From Paludibacteraceae bacterium (GTDB taxonomy: Bacteria; Bacteroidota; Bacteroidia; Bacteroidales; Paludibacteraceae), in assembly GCA_905235225.1 (NCBI GenBank), contig CAJOKE010000005.1:27291-91290 (forward strand): DNA of 64,000 nucleotides. Reading direction: 5' to 3'. This document shows positions 1 to 10,194 of the stretch, piece after piece. The stretch's first letter is position 1, and each line of letters opens with the position of its first letter. The notes below the pieces were generated by a model, which was given only the letters and a program-made list of their open reading frames with translations, was not told the origin of the DNA and ran no database searches. The position numbers and the translations under genes are program-made.

Positions 1-648
1 GCGGAATGGTTGAAACTACCGCTCGGCGAATACGATCTTGCCCGCCTTGCGTATGAGATAGAGCGCATCGACCTGAAGATGGCAGGCGGCAAACAAGACC
101 AGTATGCGGCGACCTTCGGCGGATTCAATTACATGCAGTTTCTACAAGACGACAAAGTGATTGTCAATCCGCTGCGAATCAGGCAACGTTATCAAGACGA
201 ATTAGCGCACAACCTGCTGCTGTATTATACCGAAACGAGCCATGTGAGTGCGGAAATCATCCAGGGACAGATAGACAACGTAAAAGCCAACAATGACGCA
301 TCCATAACGGCAATGCACCAATTAAAAGAGCAGGCAATCCGGATGAAAGAAAGCCTTTTGAAGGGCGAAATAGACGCTATCGGAGAGATACTTAATTTCG
401 GATGGGAGCATAAGAAAAAGACCGCGTCCGGCATTACCAACCCGCTGTTGGACGACATCTACCAAACGGCCTTGTCAGCGGGAGCGACAGGCGGAAAAGT
501 CAGCGGTGCAGGCGGCGGCGGATTTATGTTTTTCTATTGTCCGGCAACCAGCCGATATGCAGTAGAGAAAGCATTGCGCGACAAGTTTTCGGGGCAAGTG
601 AAACGTTACGAATTTACACAAGAAGGTTTGAAAACATGGACACTATAA
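1..648 (+). CDS. hddA: D-glycero-D-manno-heptose 7-phosphate kinase (GHMP kinase), C-terminal part, 5' end outside window
   Basis: Frame open from base 1; GHMP C-terminal motif KVSGAGGGGFMFFYC; followed directly by gmhA and a heptose guanylyltransferase. Confidence 0.85.
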   Translation, partial: AEWLKLPLGEYDLARLAYEIERIDLKMAGGKQDQYAATFGGFNYMQFLQDDKVIVNPLRIRQRYQDELAHNLLLYYTETSHVSAEIIQGQIDNVKANNDASITAMHQLKEQAIRMKESLLKGEIDAIGEILNFGWEHKKKTASGITNPLLDDIYQTALSAGATGGKVSGAGGGGFMFFYCPATSRYAVEKALRDKFSGQVKRYEFTQEGLKTWTL

Positions 649-1214
649 GACAGGCAATCACATCCAGCATAGCCACCAAGGAGCAGATATTAGCGAACGA
701 GACGCTGTTAGAAACCATACGCCAAGTGGCAGAAGTTATGGTTCAGGCGTTACGTGACGGCAAACGAATATTATGGTGCGGCAACGGTGGCAGTGCGGCA
801 GACGCCCAGCATTTAGCGGCAGAGTTATCGGGTCGCTTCTATTATGATCGCCCGCCTCTGAATTCAGAGGCACTCCATTGCAACACATCATACATGACGG
901 CGGTTGCGAATGACTATGGCTATGATATGATTTATTCGCGGATGATAGACGGAGCCTGTCGTCCGGGGGATGTGCTGGTCGGTATTTCCACGTCAGGCAA
1001 CTCAAAAAACATCTGCAACGCCTTCCATAAGGCGAAAGAACTTCAAGTGGTTACGGTTGCGATGACCGGTGCAAGCGGCGGTGCGATGAAGTCGATGTCG
1101 GACTACCTGCTGAATGTGCCGTCCGAAGACACTCCCCGTATTCAGGAATCCCATATAATGATTGGACATATCATCTGCGAAATGGTAGAGTCCAAGATGT
1201 TTCCCCGTGTTTGA
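636..1214 (+). CDS. gmhA: Phosphoheptose isomerase (SIS domain)
   Basis: ATG at 636 (MDTIRQAI...); CGNGGSAADAQHLAAELSGRF and GISTSGNSKN motifs; overlaps the upstream gene by 13 nt. Confidence 0.93.
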   Translation: MDTIRQAITSSIATKEQILANETLLETIRQVAEVMVQALRDGKRILWCGNGGSAADAQHLAAELSGRFYYDRPPLNSEALHCNTSYMTAVANDYGYDMIYSRMIDGACRPGDVLVGISTSGNSKNICNAFHKAKELQVVTVAMTGASGGAMKSMSDYLLNVPSEDTPRIQESHIMIGHIICEMVESKMFPRV

Positions 1215-2436
1215 AGAAGCCGTAATATTAGCAGGCGGATTCGGCACACGCCTTAGTCACGTATTGGGGAACGTCCCCAAGCCGATGGCTCCGGTATATG
1301 GCAAACCGTTTCTCAGTTATCTGATAGACAGGCTTGCCGATGCAGGTATCAAGCGGGTTGTGCTGGCAACCGGTCACAAGCATGAGTCCATTCAGTCATG
1401 GTTTGGCGAACAATACCGCGGTGTTCAGATTGTATATTCACGTGAGTACACCCCTCTGCTGACCGGCGGTGCCATTCGGCAAGCAGCCACGAAATTGGTC
1501 AGCGACACGTTCGTGGTACTGAACGGAGACACTCTATTTGATATTGATTTACGGAAACTATATGATTTTCACACTTCGCGAAATGGTAAATTAACAGTAG
1601 CTTTGCGCGAAGTTGAAGACACAAGCCGCTATGGCTCAGTTATTTGCCGCGACGGACAAATTACCGCATTTCAAGAAAAGGCGGAAAGTCAAGGAAAAGG
1701 CTATATCAATGGCGGCATATACGCCATCAATCGTACATGGTTGATGCAACAAGACCTGCCCGCAGCATTCTCCTTTGAAAAAGAGCTGATGCAACCAATC
1801 GCCGGTGAAGAAGGCTTTCTCGGTCTCAGTTTCAGCAACTATTTTATAGATATAGGTGTGCCGGAAGATTACCGGCGTGCGCAACACGAGTTTGCCGGAT
1901 TATTCAAGGCAGATGAGTTTTTGTTTCTGGATCGCGACGGGGTCTTAAACAAGCATCTTGTCGGCGATTATGTACGCAACCGTGATATGTGGGAATGGCT
2001 GCCTAATGTGCTGCCTGCCATGGCACAATTGAGCAAGCGATTCCGCCGCATCCTATTGATTAGCAACCAGCAAGGTGTCGGGAAAGGAGTGATGAGCATG
2101 GCGGATCTTGATGACATTCACCAAATGATGCTTGCGGATATAACGGCAGCCGGAGGTCGGATAGATAAAGTGTACACATGTACAGACCTTGCAGAGTCAG
2201 GAAGCAAAAACCGCAAGCCCGAAATCGGTATGGCATTACAGGCACAAGATGATTTTCCCGAAGTGGACTTTCACTATTCGGTGATGGTCGGCGACAATGT
2301 GACCGACATGCAATTCGCTCAAAAAGCACGCATGAGAGCGGTCTATATCACAAAAAACAACCCCGTACCGGAAGCAGTACGGGATATAACAGATTTGTAT
2401 ATCAGCGATTTAGCCGAGTTTGCTACTCTTGTTTGA
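1207..2436 (+). CDS. Fused heptose-1-phosphate guanylyltransferase (HddC-like) and HAD-IIIA heptose-bisphosphate phosphatase (GmhB-like)
   Basis: GTG start at 1207; N-terminus AVILAGGFGTRL...PKPMAPV nucleotidyltransferase; C-terminus FLDRDGVLN...ISNQQGVGKG...VGDNVTDM HAD phosphatase. Confidence 0.88.
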   Translation: MFEEAVILAGGFGTRLSHVLGNVPKPMAPVYGKPFLSYLIDRLADAGIKRVVLATGHKHESIQSWFGEQYRGVQIVYSREYTPLLTGGAIRQAATKLVSDTFVVLNGDTLFDIDLRKLYDFHTSRNGKLTVALREVEDTSRYGSVICRDGQITAFQEKAESQGKGYINGGIYAINRTWLMQQDLPAAFSFEKELMQPIAGEEGFLGLSFSNYFIDIGVPEDYRRAQHEFAGLFKADEFLFLDRDGVLNKHLVGDYVRNRDMWEWLPNVLPAMAQLSKRFRRILLISNQQGVGKGVMSMADLDDIHQMMLADITAAGGRIDKVYTCTDLAESGSKNRKPEIGMALQAQDDFPEVDFHYSVMVGDNVTDMQFAQKARMRAVYITKNNPVPEAVRDITDLYISDLAEFATLV

Positions 2437-3475
2437 AGGCTTGCCATCCTTGCGCCTGCAATGATAATTCTTCCCCGTTGCGTCCGATGAGAAGTGTACC
2501 GTATTCAGGTTGAGTGATGTGTCCGATGATATACACATCATCCAGCGGCACCAGTTTCTCATAATCTTTTATGTCACACGTGAAGAGCAGTTCGTAATCC
2601 TCTCCACCGTTAAGCGCACAGGTGACAATATTCAAGTTCATTTCCTCAGCCAGCACAGCAGCCTGATAATCAATCGGCAATTTATCCTCATAAATAGCAC
2701 ACCCGCACTTAGACTGGTGGCAGATGTGCATGATTTCGGATGAGAGTCCGTCGCTGACATCCATCATGGCAGTCGGTTTAATCCCCGCCTTACGAAGCTG
2801 CTCAACGATATCGCGCCGAGCCTCGGGTTTCAGTTGGCGTTCCAAGAGGTACTCCCGTCCTTCAAAGGCATCGATAGTAGAGCCGTTTACGGATGTACCA
2901 TTATAGGCAAGCCGCTCACGCTCAAGCAGTTGCAAACCCATATATGCAGTTCCGAGATTACCGGACACACAAATAAGGTCATTATTTTTGGCACCATTCC
3001 GATAGACAATATCTTTATCCGCCGCCATACCGATACATGTGATAGAAATAGTCAAGCCCGTCATGGATGCAGAAGTGTCACCACCTACCAGATCGACACC
3101 ATACCGCTCGCACGCCAATCGGATACCGGCATACAATTCCTCGACATCCTCAAGGGCGAACCGCGCCGACAAGCCAAGCGAAACAGTAATCTGTGTCGGG
3201 GTTCCGTTCATCGCGTAAATATCACTGAAATTAACGACAGCCGCCTTGTATCCAAGATGTTTGAGCGGCACATATTCAAGGTTGAAATGAATGCCCTCCA
3301 GCAATAAATCCGTTGTCATTAACAAGCGAGCATCCTTACCTAATTTAGCAGGATTGATTACCGCAGCATCATCCCCTACTCCCTTTTGGGAAGAAGGCTG
3401 GCGGAGGGTAAGTTGCTTGGTCAGATGTTCGATAAGTCCGAATTCGCCGAGTGCGGCGATTTGAGTTTTTTCCAT
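2423..3475 (-). CDS. thiL: Thiamine-monophosphate kinase
   Basis: GVGDDAAVI, LLMTTDLLLEGIHF, LVGGDTSAS, MMDVSDGLSSE motifs. Confidence 0.93.
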   Translation of the reverse strand: MEKTQIAALGEFGLIEHLTKQLTLRQPSSQKGVGDDAAVINPAKLGKDARLLMTTDLLLEGIHFNLEYVPLKHLGYKAAVVNFSDIYAMNGTPTQITVSLGLSARFALEDVEELYAGIRLACERYGVDLVGGDTSASMTGLTISITCIGMAADKDIVYRNGAKNNDLICVSGNLGTAYMGLQLLERERLAYNGTSVNGSTIDAFEGREYLLERQLKPEARRDIVEQLRKAGIKPTAMMDVSDGLSSEIMHICHQSKCGCAIYEDKLPIDYQAAVLAEEMNLNIVTCALNGGEDYELLFTCDIKDYEKLVPLDDVYIIGHITQPEYGTLLIGRNGEELSLQAQGWQAFKQE

Positions 3476-3487
3476 ATCTTCAATTTA

Positions 3488-4300
3488 TTATTTCTTACTG
3501 ATTGCTTCAAGCGTCAAACGGTTATAGAACCGACGCTCGGGGTCATAAATCCACCCCCATTTGTTAAAGTACCGGCACATGTTAATGATATGAACCCATA
3601 AGAGGTGCAGGCTATGATACGACCCGCGGGCGTGATTATGCACAATGGTGACAGACGGATAAAAGAGTGTCAGCCAATCGCAGTGAATTGTCCGAGAGAG
3701 GTCTATATCTTCCGAATACATAAAGTAACGTTCATCAAAAAGTCGCGCCTGAAGAACCGCCTTTGTACGCAGAAACATAAAGCAGCCGCTTAGATACGGG
3801 ACATTCATCGGTCTGTCATACCCGGATGCGCGCAGTTCGTATCGAGCAGTACGGCGGCGCATCATCCATTCAGGCAGGAAACGCCTTCCGAACAAATCAA
3901 ACGGCGTCGGTAATAATTTGGCAAGATACTGCAGTGAGCCATCAGGATAAACCACTTTAGGCATCAGTTGTCCCACTTCCGGATTTGCATCCATAAAATC
4001 GCACAAGGCATCAATATCCGCAGCCTTCACAATAATATCCGCATTCATTACAAGGTGATACGGCGTATCATAATAGACAGACTCCCGAATGGCGATATTA
4101 TGCGCCCTGCCATAACCAAGGTTGGCGTTATTGTAGATATACCTTACTTTCTTGTCAATTTTAGCCAGCGGCTCGGAAGCGGACGGAGAATTATCCAGCA
4201 AATATATACGCCTTAGGCGGCGGCAATGCAGCAGTTCCGTTACCAATCCGGTGACTTGGCTAATATCAGGGCGATATAGAACGATGGAAATATTAAACAT
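3488..4300 (-). CDS. Glycosyltransferase family 2
   Basis: SIVLYRPD...NLGYGRAHNIAI...NADI...FMYSEDIDLS GT2 pattern. Confidence 0.85.
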   Translation of the reverse strand: MFNISIVLYRPDISQVTGLVTELLHCRRLRRIYLLDNSPSASEPLAKIDKKVRYIYNNANLGYGRAHNIAIRESVYYDTPYHLVMNADIIVKAADIDALCDFMDANPEVGQLMPKVVYPDGSLQYLAKLLPTPFDLFGRRFLPEWMMRRRTARYELRASGYDRPMNVPYLSGCFMFLRTKAVLQARLFDERYFMYSEDIDLSRTIHCDWLTLFYPSVTIVHNHARGSYHSLHLLWVHIINMCRYFNKWGWIYDPERRFYNRLTLEAISKK

Positions 4301-5415
4301 TATTTGGCGAAGTATTTGTTGAGTAAATCCTTATATTCCTTAATAATAAGACGTTCATCAAATTTGCGGAGCATAAGTTCCCGCCCGTTTTTCCCCATTT
4401 CGGCAAGACAGTCTTGCGGCATATGCAACATTCGGCGCATGGTGTCCGTAAGGCTGTCAAGGTTATTCGGTTCGCAAAGCAAGCCATTCTCACCTTCAAT
4501 GACGACATCCTTGCAGCCAACGGAATTGGTTGCGATAATCGGACGTTGCATGGCAGCGGCTTCCATCAAAGATCGTGGAACTCCTTCGCGGAAATATGAC
4601 GGCAGGACAAGACACGTACATTGCTCCAAATATGGTCTCACATCTTTCGCTACGCCCAGATACTCAACCAGCCCCTGCCGCGCCCATAATTCCATCTCAT
4701 TGGGTTTGATTCCGGCGAGATTGTTCGCATCCAAAGGTCCCAGCAACTGCCAACGTGCAGACGGGAACTCCTTCTTCAGCAACTCCGCCGCACGAACAAA
4801 TAACTCCACTCCCTTATAACGTAACATCCTGCCACAGAAAAGGAACGTAAACCGCTCCGGCAAAGGCTGCTGCGAGGAAAAATATGCTGTATCAACCCCT
4901 TCCCCGGGAATCACATGCACTTTTTTAGGACTAACCAAACCAAGCTGCACAAACATACCGCAATCATCGTCGTTGAGGAACCATACCGATTCCGCTTTAC
5001 GCAAAGCGGTTCTGTGCAACAGGCATGAAAGGTGGAATAGCCAGTTGCGTTTAATAAAGGTGTATCCGAGTCCTGTAACGACACTGACATATCTTGTATT
5101 CGTCACTGCCGCAGCCATCGAACCATAAATAACGGGTTTGATGGTATAGTGAAAGACAAAATCGAACCGTTCGCGCCGATATACTGCAATCAAATGCCGA
5201 TACAGCCGTATATCCTTGAACGGATTCGTACCTTTGCTGTCCATTTCCACAGAAATAAAACGTATATCAGTACCTTCAAGAGGTGTCAATTCGCAATCCT
5301 TGGGGGCGATCATAACAACCTCATATTCGGAAGAAAGCACTTTCATCAGTCCCAATCGGAAATTCATCATCGTCAACGCACTATTTCCGACAAAGGCTAT
5401 TTTCATATTTTTCAT
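4300..5415 (-). CDS. Glycosyltransferase family 4 (group 1)
   Basis: FLFCGRMLRYKGVELFVRAAELL, PSYFREGVPRSLMEAAAMQRPIIATNSVGCKD. Confidence 0.87.
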   Translation of the reverse strand: MKNMKIAFVGNSALTMMNFRLGLMKVLSSEYEVVMIAPKDCELTPLEGTDIRFISVEMDSKGTNPFKDIRLYRHLIAVYRRERFDFVFHYTIKPVIYGSMAAAVTNTRYVSVVTGLGYTFIKRNWLFHLSCLLHRTALRKAESVWFLNDDDCGMFVQLGLVSPKKVHVIPGEGVDTAYFSSQQPLPERFTFLFCGRMLRYKGVELFVRAAELLKKEFPSARWQLLGPLDANNLAGIKPNEMELWARQGLVEYLGVAKDVRPYLEQCTCLVLPSYFREGVPRSLMEAAAMQRPIIATNSVGCKDVVIEGENGLLCEPNNLDSLTDTMRRMLHMPQDCLAEMGKNGRELMLRKFDERLIIKEYKDLLNKYFAK

Positions 5416-6524
5416 GGTAAGAGTGTATTTACTAATTTATCCAACTGCTCTGCCGTTGACGCCCAACTGAACGCCGCCAAACGCGCCTCGCCTTTATTTG
5501 CCCACGCTTCTTGTTCCGCATCTGACATTTGCAGTGCCTCCAACAGACGCGCCGCCATCTGTTCAGGTTGTGCCGGGTCAAAGTATATGGCAGCATCACC
5601 GGCAACTTCGGGCAAGGAAGAAGCATTGCTTAGCAACAGCGGCTTGCGGTAATAGAACGCCTCCAGCACAGGAATACCGAATCCTTCACACAAAGAGGGG
5701 AAAACAACCGCCTTTGCGGCTTTGTAATACGCATTCAACTCCGTCGTATTCAGCCAACCGGTGGTCATTATCCTGTCCTTATGCGCGGCAATCATAGCCC
5801 GCTGCTCCGCAGTTATCATCCGGTCATCACCTGCAATAACCAATCCGGTTCCGGCTGGCATTTGGTCACCGGCTATCTCCATCGCGGCAAGTAGTCCTTT
5901 AAGGTTTTTATGCCCGCGCGAACTGCCTATATACAGCACATAATCCTTGAAAGGGACTTTCACTTTCACCGGTTCAAAATTCTGACGAAGATGTTCCCAA
6001 CCTTCATAGACCACCTGTATTTTATCCGCATCGGCATGTGGGTGAAAGCGAAGTATCTCTTGTTTGGTAAAGTGACTGACCGCAACCACAACTTGCGCTT
6101 GCCGCAGTCCGGCAGCCACATTGCGATGCAGCCAAAAGCGTTTGAGTGCAGACAGTCTCCCCAATTGTGACGGATAACGCTCATAGATTATATCATGCAC
6201 AACATACAGCGTCGGAATAGTCAATGCTGTCGGGAACTGGTTGCTGGGTGCCACTGCCGCATCAAACTGAGGCTGTGTGCGAAGCCAACGGCGGAATTGT
6301 ATCTCACGCTTGGGACCGATTGGCGCAATCGCCGCCTTCAAAATAACAATGCCCCGCGTCCGCCACAACTGCAGGTATGTTTCGGGACATTCGCCGGGAC
6401 GGACAACTATATAATATTGTCTGTCATCATGTTGCGGAAGGCGGCTCACCACATTCAATATATATTGCGAGAGTCCGTCCATATGCCTCGAAATAGTTGT
6501 TCCGTCTATCAGTATCTTGTTCAT
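5412..6524 (-). CDS. Glycosyltransferase family 4
   Basis: Start taken at MNKILIDGTTISRHMDGLSQY (4-nt overlap with upstream stop); VFPSLCEGFGIPVLEAFYYRKPLLLSNASSLPEVAGDAAIYFDP. Confidence 0.88.
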   Translation of the reverse strand: MNKILIDGTTISRHMDGLSQYILNVVSRLPQHDDRQYYIVVRPGECPETYLQLWRTRGIVILKAAIAPIGPKREIQFRRWLRTQPQFDAAVAPSNQFPTALTIPTLYVVHDIIYERYPSQLGRLSALKRFWLHRNVAAGLRQAQVVVAVSHFTKQEILRFHPHADADKIQVVYEGWEHLRQNFEPVKVKVPFKDYVLYIGSSRGHKNLKGLLAAMEIAGDQMPAGTGLVIAGDDRMITAEQRAMIAAHKDRIMTTGWLNTTELNAYYKAAKAVVFPSLCEGFGIPVLEAFYYRKPLLLSNASSLPEVAGDAAIYFDPAQPEQMAARLLEALQMSDAEQEAWANKGEARLAAFSWASTAEQLDKLVNTLLP

Positions 6525-7432
6525 ATATATCGTCTTATACACAATTTGATCCATAGGAGCATGCGCGACCCCATCAAGGTGAATCGCGTTTGCCGGATGA
6601 TGTGGAACCGCCGCAGCCACGAGCATTCCGGCAGGTGAAGAAACGTCTGTATCACATCCTCGTCATCCGATTTCAGTTGTTCGCCAAAACAATCATTGAA
6701 TGCACGCAATCCGTGCAGGTGTTCGCGGGAAACTACCGGCACATGCCGGTTGGTCCACATCAACTCAAATTTCCGCCACTTACTGCCGGGCGCATTGCCG
6801 GTCACGTTAGCATTATGCTGCCGATAGTACATCAGCGACTTTTTCACATATACAACCTCGCCCATCGTCAGACCTGCCAGCAGAAGCACATGATCATGCA
6901 TGGCATAGAAACTCAGCGGTGTCTTCACCAATTCGCGCATTGCCGCATTAAACAATGCCGAAGCACCCTGAACGCCCGAGTTCAGAAAGAGTGTGTCACG
7001 CAGATTAGTCGGATAAAACAGCGTATTGATGGGGGCAATCACACCCTTTTCAGGATTCCATAGCATCGCATTGGCATACACCACGCCCGCGCCTTTGAAG
7101 GCAGCCCTCTGTCCTGCCGCAAGCATAGTTGCCACTTTATCGGCAAACCACACATCATCCTGGTCGCTCCACATCACCCACTCCGCATCGGAATACTGCA
7201 ACATGTGAATAAAATGCTTTGCCGGACCGAGTCCCTGCACACCATCTTCAATGAACACTATACGCGGGTCACGCGACACCCATTCGCGAATGATTTGCTG
7301 CGTGCCGTCTGTTGAACCGTCATCATGAACTATACAACGCCAGTCGCTATAAGTCTGACGGCAGAACGAGCGGATTTGTTCATCCACATACTTTGCCCCG
7401 TTATATGTTGCCATCAGTATATCAACCATCAT
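6521..7432 (-). CDS. Glycosyltransferase family 2
   Basis: DILMATYNGAKYVDEQIRSFCRQTYSDW...VHDDGSTDGT...WSDQDDVW. Confidence 0.88.
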   Translation of the reverse strand: MMVDILMATYNGAKYVDEQIRSFCRQTYSDWRCIVHDDGSTDGTQQIIREWVSRDPRIVFIEDGVQGLGPAKHFIHMLQYSDAEWVMWSDQDDVWFADKVATMLAAGQRAAFKGAGVVYANAMLWNPEKGVIAPINTLFYPTNLRDTLFLNSGVQGASALFNAAMRELVKTPLSFYAMHDHVLLLAGLTMGEVVYVKKSLMYYRQHNANVTGNAPGSKWRKFELMWTNRHVPVVSREHLHGLRAFNDCFGEQLKSDDEDVIQTFLHLPECSWLRRFHIIRQTRFTLMGSRMLLWIKLCIRRYI

Positions 7433-8622
7433 GAATGTTTCTCTAACAATCGGTACTTACTCATCACAAACGGTATCAGTGCAGCCACCAAATACTGGAT
7501 ATTCTGCGACAACACCGTAAAGAAAGTGTCACCGATAATCTGCATCGGGATACACCCCGCCCATATGGCATATAACACCAGCGCGCACACACTGCCGTCC
7601 TCTGCCGCCTTGAACAACATCCCGAACAGCAAACCGAAAAAAACAGTGAATATCCAAATACCTGCCATACCGAAATCCTTATAGAACGGATACAGTGCCG
7701 TATAGGTATTCGAACCGAAACCGTGCCTGCCGATCTTGACGCCCTTGAATTTCAATATCGGGTTGACAACCGGCGTGCGGCCACCGTCCAACTTGCTCTT
7801 GACGGCATAATACAGCCGGAAAGTATTCTCCCCGGGCTGCTGTGAAGAACCAGGTTCAACGTACTTGTTGAAGTTTCCCAAACCGGTGCATACATACAAT
7901 GCCGTAAAACGCTCCAGACTGCTGTCCGAATTGCGAAGCGAACCGCGCGCATATTGAAGCCCTAACATCAATCCAATCAGCAACGGAACAGCCACAAACA
8001 GGTGCTTGAGTTTGATGATTCCCTTTTCTGTCAATATAATAACCGTACTGAGGAACAATATCATCAGATTCATTTTGCCCAACGAAATCGCCACATAAAA
8101 CAAATTGACAAGGAACAGCACTATTACACGCAGCAGGTTGGATTTGGATAACACCCGCAGTTCCATAATATAACTTACCATCCAGAACACCACAAAGAAT
8201 CCTGTTGTTCGGACACCCTGGTCATTCTCCCTGACATTGGCATCGCGCAAGGCGGAAAAAGGATTTCCCCCCGAATGTTGCAGAATGGATATTACCGCCC
8301 ACAACATAATCGGCAGCGTGAGCAGCGTAAAGAAATAATATACATCGCGCACCGGCAAACTGGGCGTTACATCCTTGAGCAACGGTTTGACATACAACGA
8401 CTGCACACACCATGTAGTTACCGTGAAACCGGCTACCCAAACAAGTATGGCATTGATGACAGACTCCCGCAAGGGGTGCATTCCGTGGTCCAGAACAGCG
8501 TATGTCACTACACACAGTAACCACACGCCGGACTGCAAAACCGCCGGAGCATACCACCTGCGGCGGGCAAAGAGACAACTGCCCGCAAACAACAGCGATA
8601 ATATGATTATCAGTTTCGTCAT
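7429..8622 (-). CDS. O-antigen/oligosaccharide repeat-unit polymerase (Wzy-like)
   Basis: Polytopic membrane protein between flippase and glycosyltransferase genes; RTTGFFVVFWMVSYIMEL and HGFGSNTYTALYPFYKDFGMAGI resemble EpsG/Wzy-type polymerases. Confidence 0.75.
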   Translation of the reverse strand: MTKLIIILSLLFAGSCLFARRRWYAPAVLQSGVWLLCVVTYAVLDHGMHPLRESVINAILVWVAGFTVTTWCVQSLYVKPLLKDVTPSLPVRDVYYFFTLLTLPIMLWAVISILQHSGGNPFSALRDANVRENDQGVRTTGFFVVFWMVSYIMELRVLSKSNLLRVIVLFLVNLFYVAISLGKMNLMILFLSTVIILTEKGIIKLKHLFVAVPLLIGLMLGLQYARGSLRNSDSSLERFTALYVCTGLGNFNKYVEPGSSQQPGENTFRLYYAVKSKLDGGRTPVVNPILKFKGVKIGRHGFGSNTYTALYPFYKDFGMAGIWIFTVFFGLLFGMLFKAAEDGSVCALVLYAIWAGCIPMQIIGDTFFTVLSQNIQYLVAALIPFVMSKYRLLEKHS

Positions 8623-9848
8623 CTTCTTTTATTAAGCACGGTCATTGACACACACACTGTTCCTTCCGTCAGTACAAGGGCATAAGCGGCACCCAAGACA
8701 CCCCAAAAGTAAGCAAACCAGCACACACTGACCAACGCCACTGCTCCCGCCGCAAAATACACATTGCGGAACGAGCGTTTCTCTTTCTTACCACCCAATG
8801 CAATCAGTCCGAACTGCCCCTGCGCACCGCCTACTCCGACCAGCACAGGTACAACCGCCATGATTGCACTCAGTTTCCCCAAACCGGCATAGTTCTTTCC
8901 AAGCAGCCCCGCAATCGGTTCCGCGAAGAAGAACAACAGCACTCCCGCAACACCAAGGCACACAGCCAGTAACAGGGTCAGACGCCTCACCAGGTTTTCC
9001 CCTTCGGAGGGGTTCGTTTGCCCCAAACGGCTTACTTTCGGGAAATACGCTTGGCATACAGGAATCCATATCAGATAGCACGCCGCCCGCATGATTTTCT
9101 CGGCTGCCGCATACTTACCCACCTCATCTGACGTCACAAAGCAACCTAAAATAACCACAAACAACGCTGTATAGGTGCTGGTAGCGGCATTACTCAGGAA
9201 AATGGGAGAACTGCTGCGCAACTGAACTGCGACATCACTCCAACTCACTTTCACCCAGGATGCCAACCCCATTGTTTTGGTCAGAACAGTCGTCACACAT
9301 CCGGCACCGATATATACAGCCACCTGAATCCATGCCGCGGTAGCTACATCATCTCCGCTCCTAACCAATATAAATGTCAGCGGCATAATAAGCAATTTCA
9401 TACATGCGTTCACAATAGCCACCAAACGCACTTTTCCCACACCCTGATACAGCCAGAACATTGAGGACGTATGACCCGTCACCATGCCCCACATAATCCA
9501 CATCACCTTGCGATACACCGCAAAACGCGGTACGGCACTCAGTCCCGCCATAATCACAGCACTGACTGCCAACAGCAGGAATTTGGCATACATCGTGGAA
9601 GAGAATATCCGGTCTGTCCAATCCCTATTACCCTTGGCAAGAGCAATCTGTTTCGTTGCGGTCAGGTTAAAACCGAAATCAACCAGCAACATCAGATATT
9701 GTGCGAGGGCGACACCGAAACTGAACACACCGAACTGTCCCGCATCAAGCACAACCATCAGATAAGGCCAAACTAACAAAGGAGCAAGGTAATTGATGCC
9801 CTGCAAACCCATAAGCCATACCGTATCTTTTCCCTCCTTACTGAGCAT
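8619..9848 (-). CDS. Oligosaccharide flippase (Wzx/MATE-like)
   Basis: Multi-TM protein; YLAPLLVWPYLMVVLDAGQFGVFSFGVALAQYLMLLVDFGFNLTATKQIA flippase N-terminus. Confidence 0.87.
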   Translation of the reverse strand: MLSKEGKDTVWLMGLQGINYLAPLLVWPYLMVVLDAGQFGVFSFGVALAQYLMLLVDFGFNLTATKQIALAKGNRDWTDRIFSSTMYAKFLLLAVSAVIMAGLSAVPRFAVYRKVMWIMWGMVTGHTSSMFWLYQGVGKVRLVAIVNACMKLLIMPLTFILVRSGDDVATAAWIQVAVYIGAGCVTTVLTKTMGLASWVKVSWSDVAVQLRSSSPIFLSNAATSTYTALFVVILGCFVTSDEVGKYAAAEKIMRAACYLIWIPVCQAYFPKVSRLGQTNPSEGENLVRRLTLLLAVCLGVAGVLLFFFAEPIAGLLGKNYAGLGKLSAIMAVVPVLVGVGGAQGQFGLIALGGKKEKRSFRNVYFAAGAVALVSVCWFAYFWGVLGAAYALVLTEGTVCVSMTVLNKRR

Positions 9849-9962
9849 AAACAGTCAAATAGCCTGCAAAGGTACAACAAAAAATCCGAATGCACAAATA
9901 ATTGTCACATTTCTAAATGACAAAGTAATAAAATGTCAAATGTCAAATGGAATAAATGATTT

Positions 9963-10017
9963 CACGACTCGCTTACGGGAGACATACGGGACGGTTACGG
10001 GAAACTTACGACCGAAG
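9963..10017. repeat. 11-bp tandem array, about 5 units (TACGGGNGACN-like)
   Basis: Units CACGACTCGCT/TACGGGAGACA/TACGGGACGGT/TACGGGAAACT/TACGACCGAAG at 9963, 9974, 9985, 9996, 10007. Confidence 0.85.
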
Positions 10018-10044
10018 AAATTCACCAGCGGACGAAATTTTCTG

Positions 10045-10052
10045 CAAAGATA
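10045..10052 (-). promoter_or_regulatory. Putative Bacteroidetes -7 element (TATCTTTG) upstream of flippase gene
   Basis: CAAAGATA on + strand equals TATCTTTG on -, fitting TAnnTTTG; no good -33 TTTG at 19-20 nt. Confidence 0.4.
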
Positions 10053-10159
10053 ATACAAAACCCCTTTTAGTGTATCGTTTGACCTGCATTTTTTTGAAAA
10101 ATTAACATATTTTTACCATACTGCCCGTCTTTTCAATCACCAAAACAAAAAGTCACTAT

Positions 10160-10190
10160 CAAAACAAAAGAGAGACCGGAAAGTCTCTCT
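10160..10190 (-). terminator. Rho-independent terminator downstream of tRNA-Ala
   Basis: AGAGAGAC-TTTCCG-GTCTCTCT hairpin followed by TTTGTTTTG on the minus strand. Confidence 0.8.
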
Positions 10191-10194
10191 CAAG

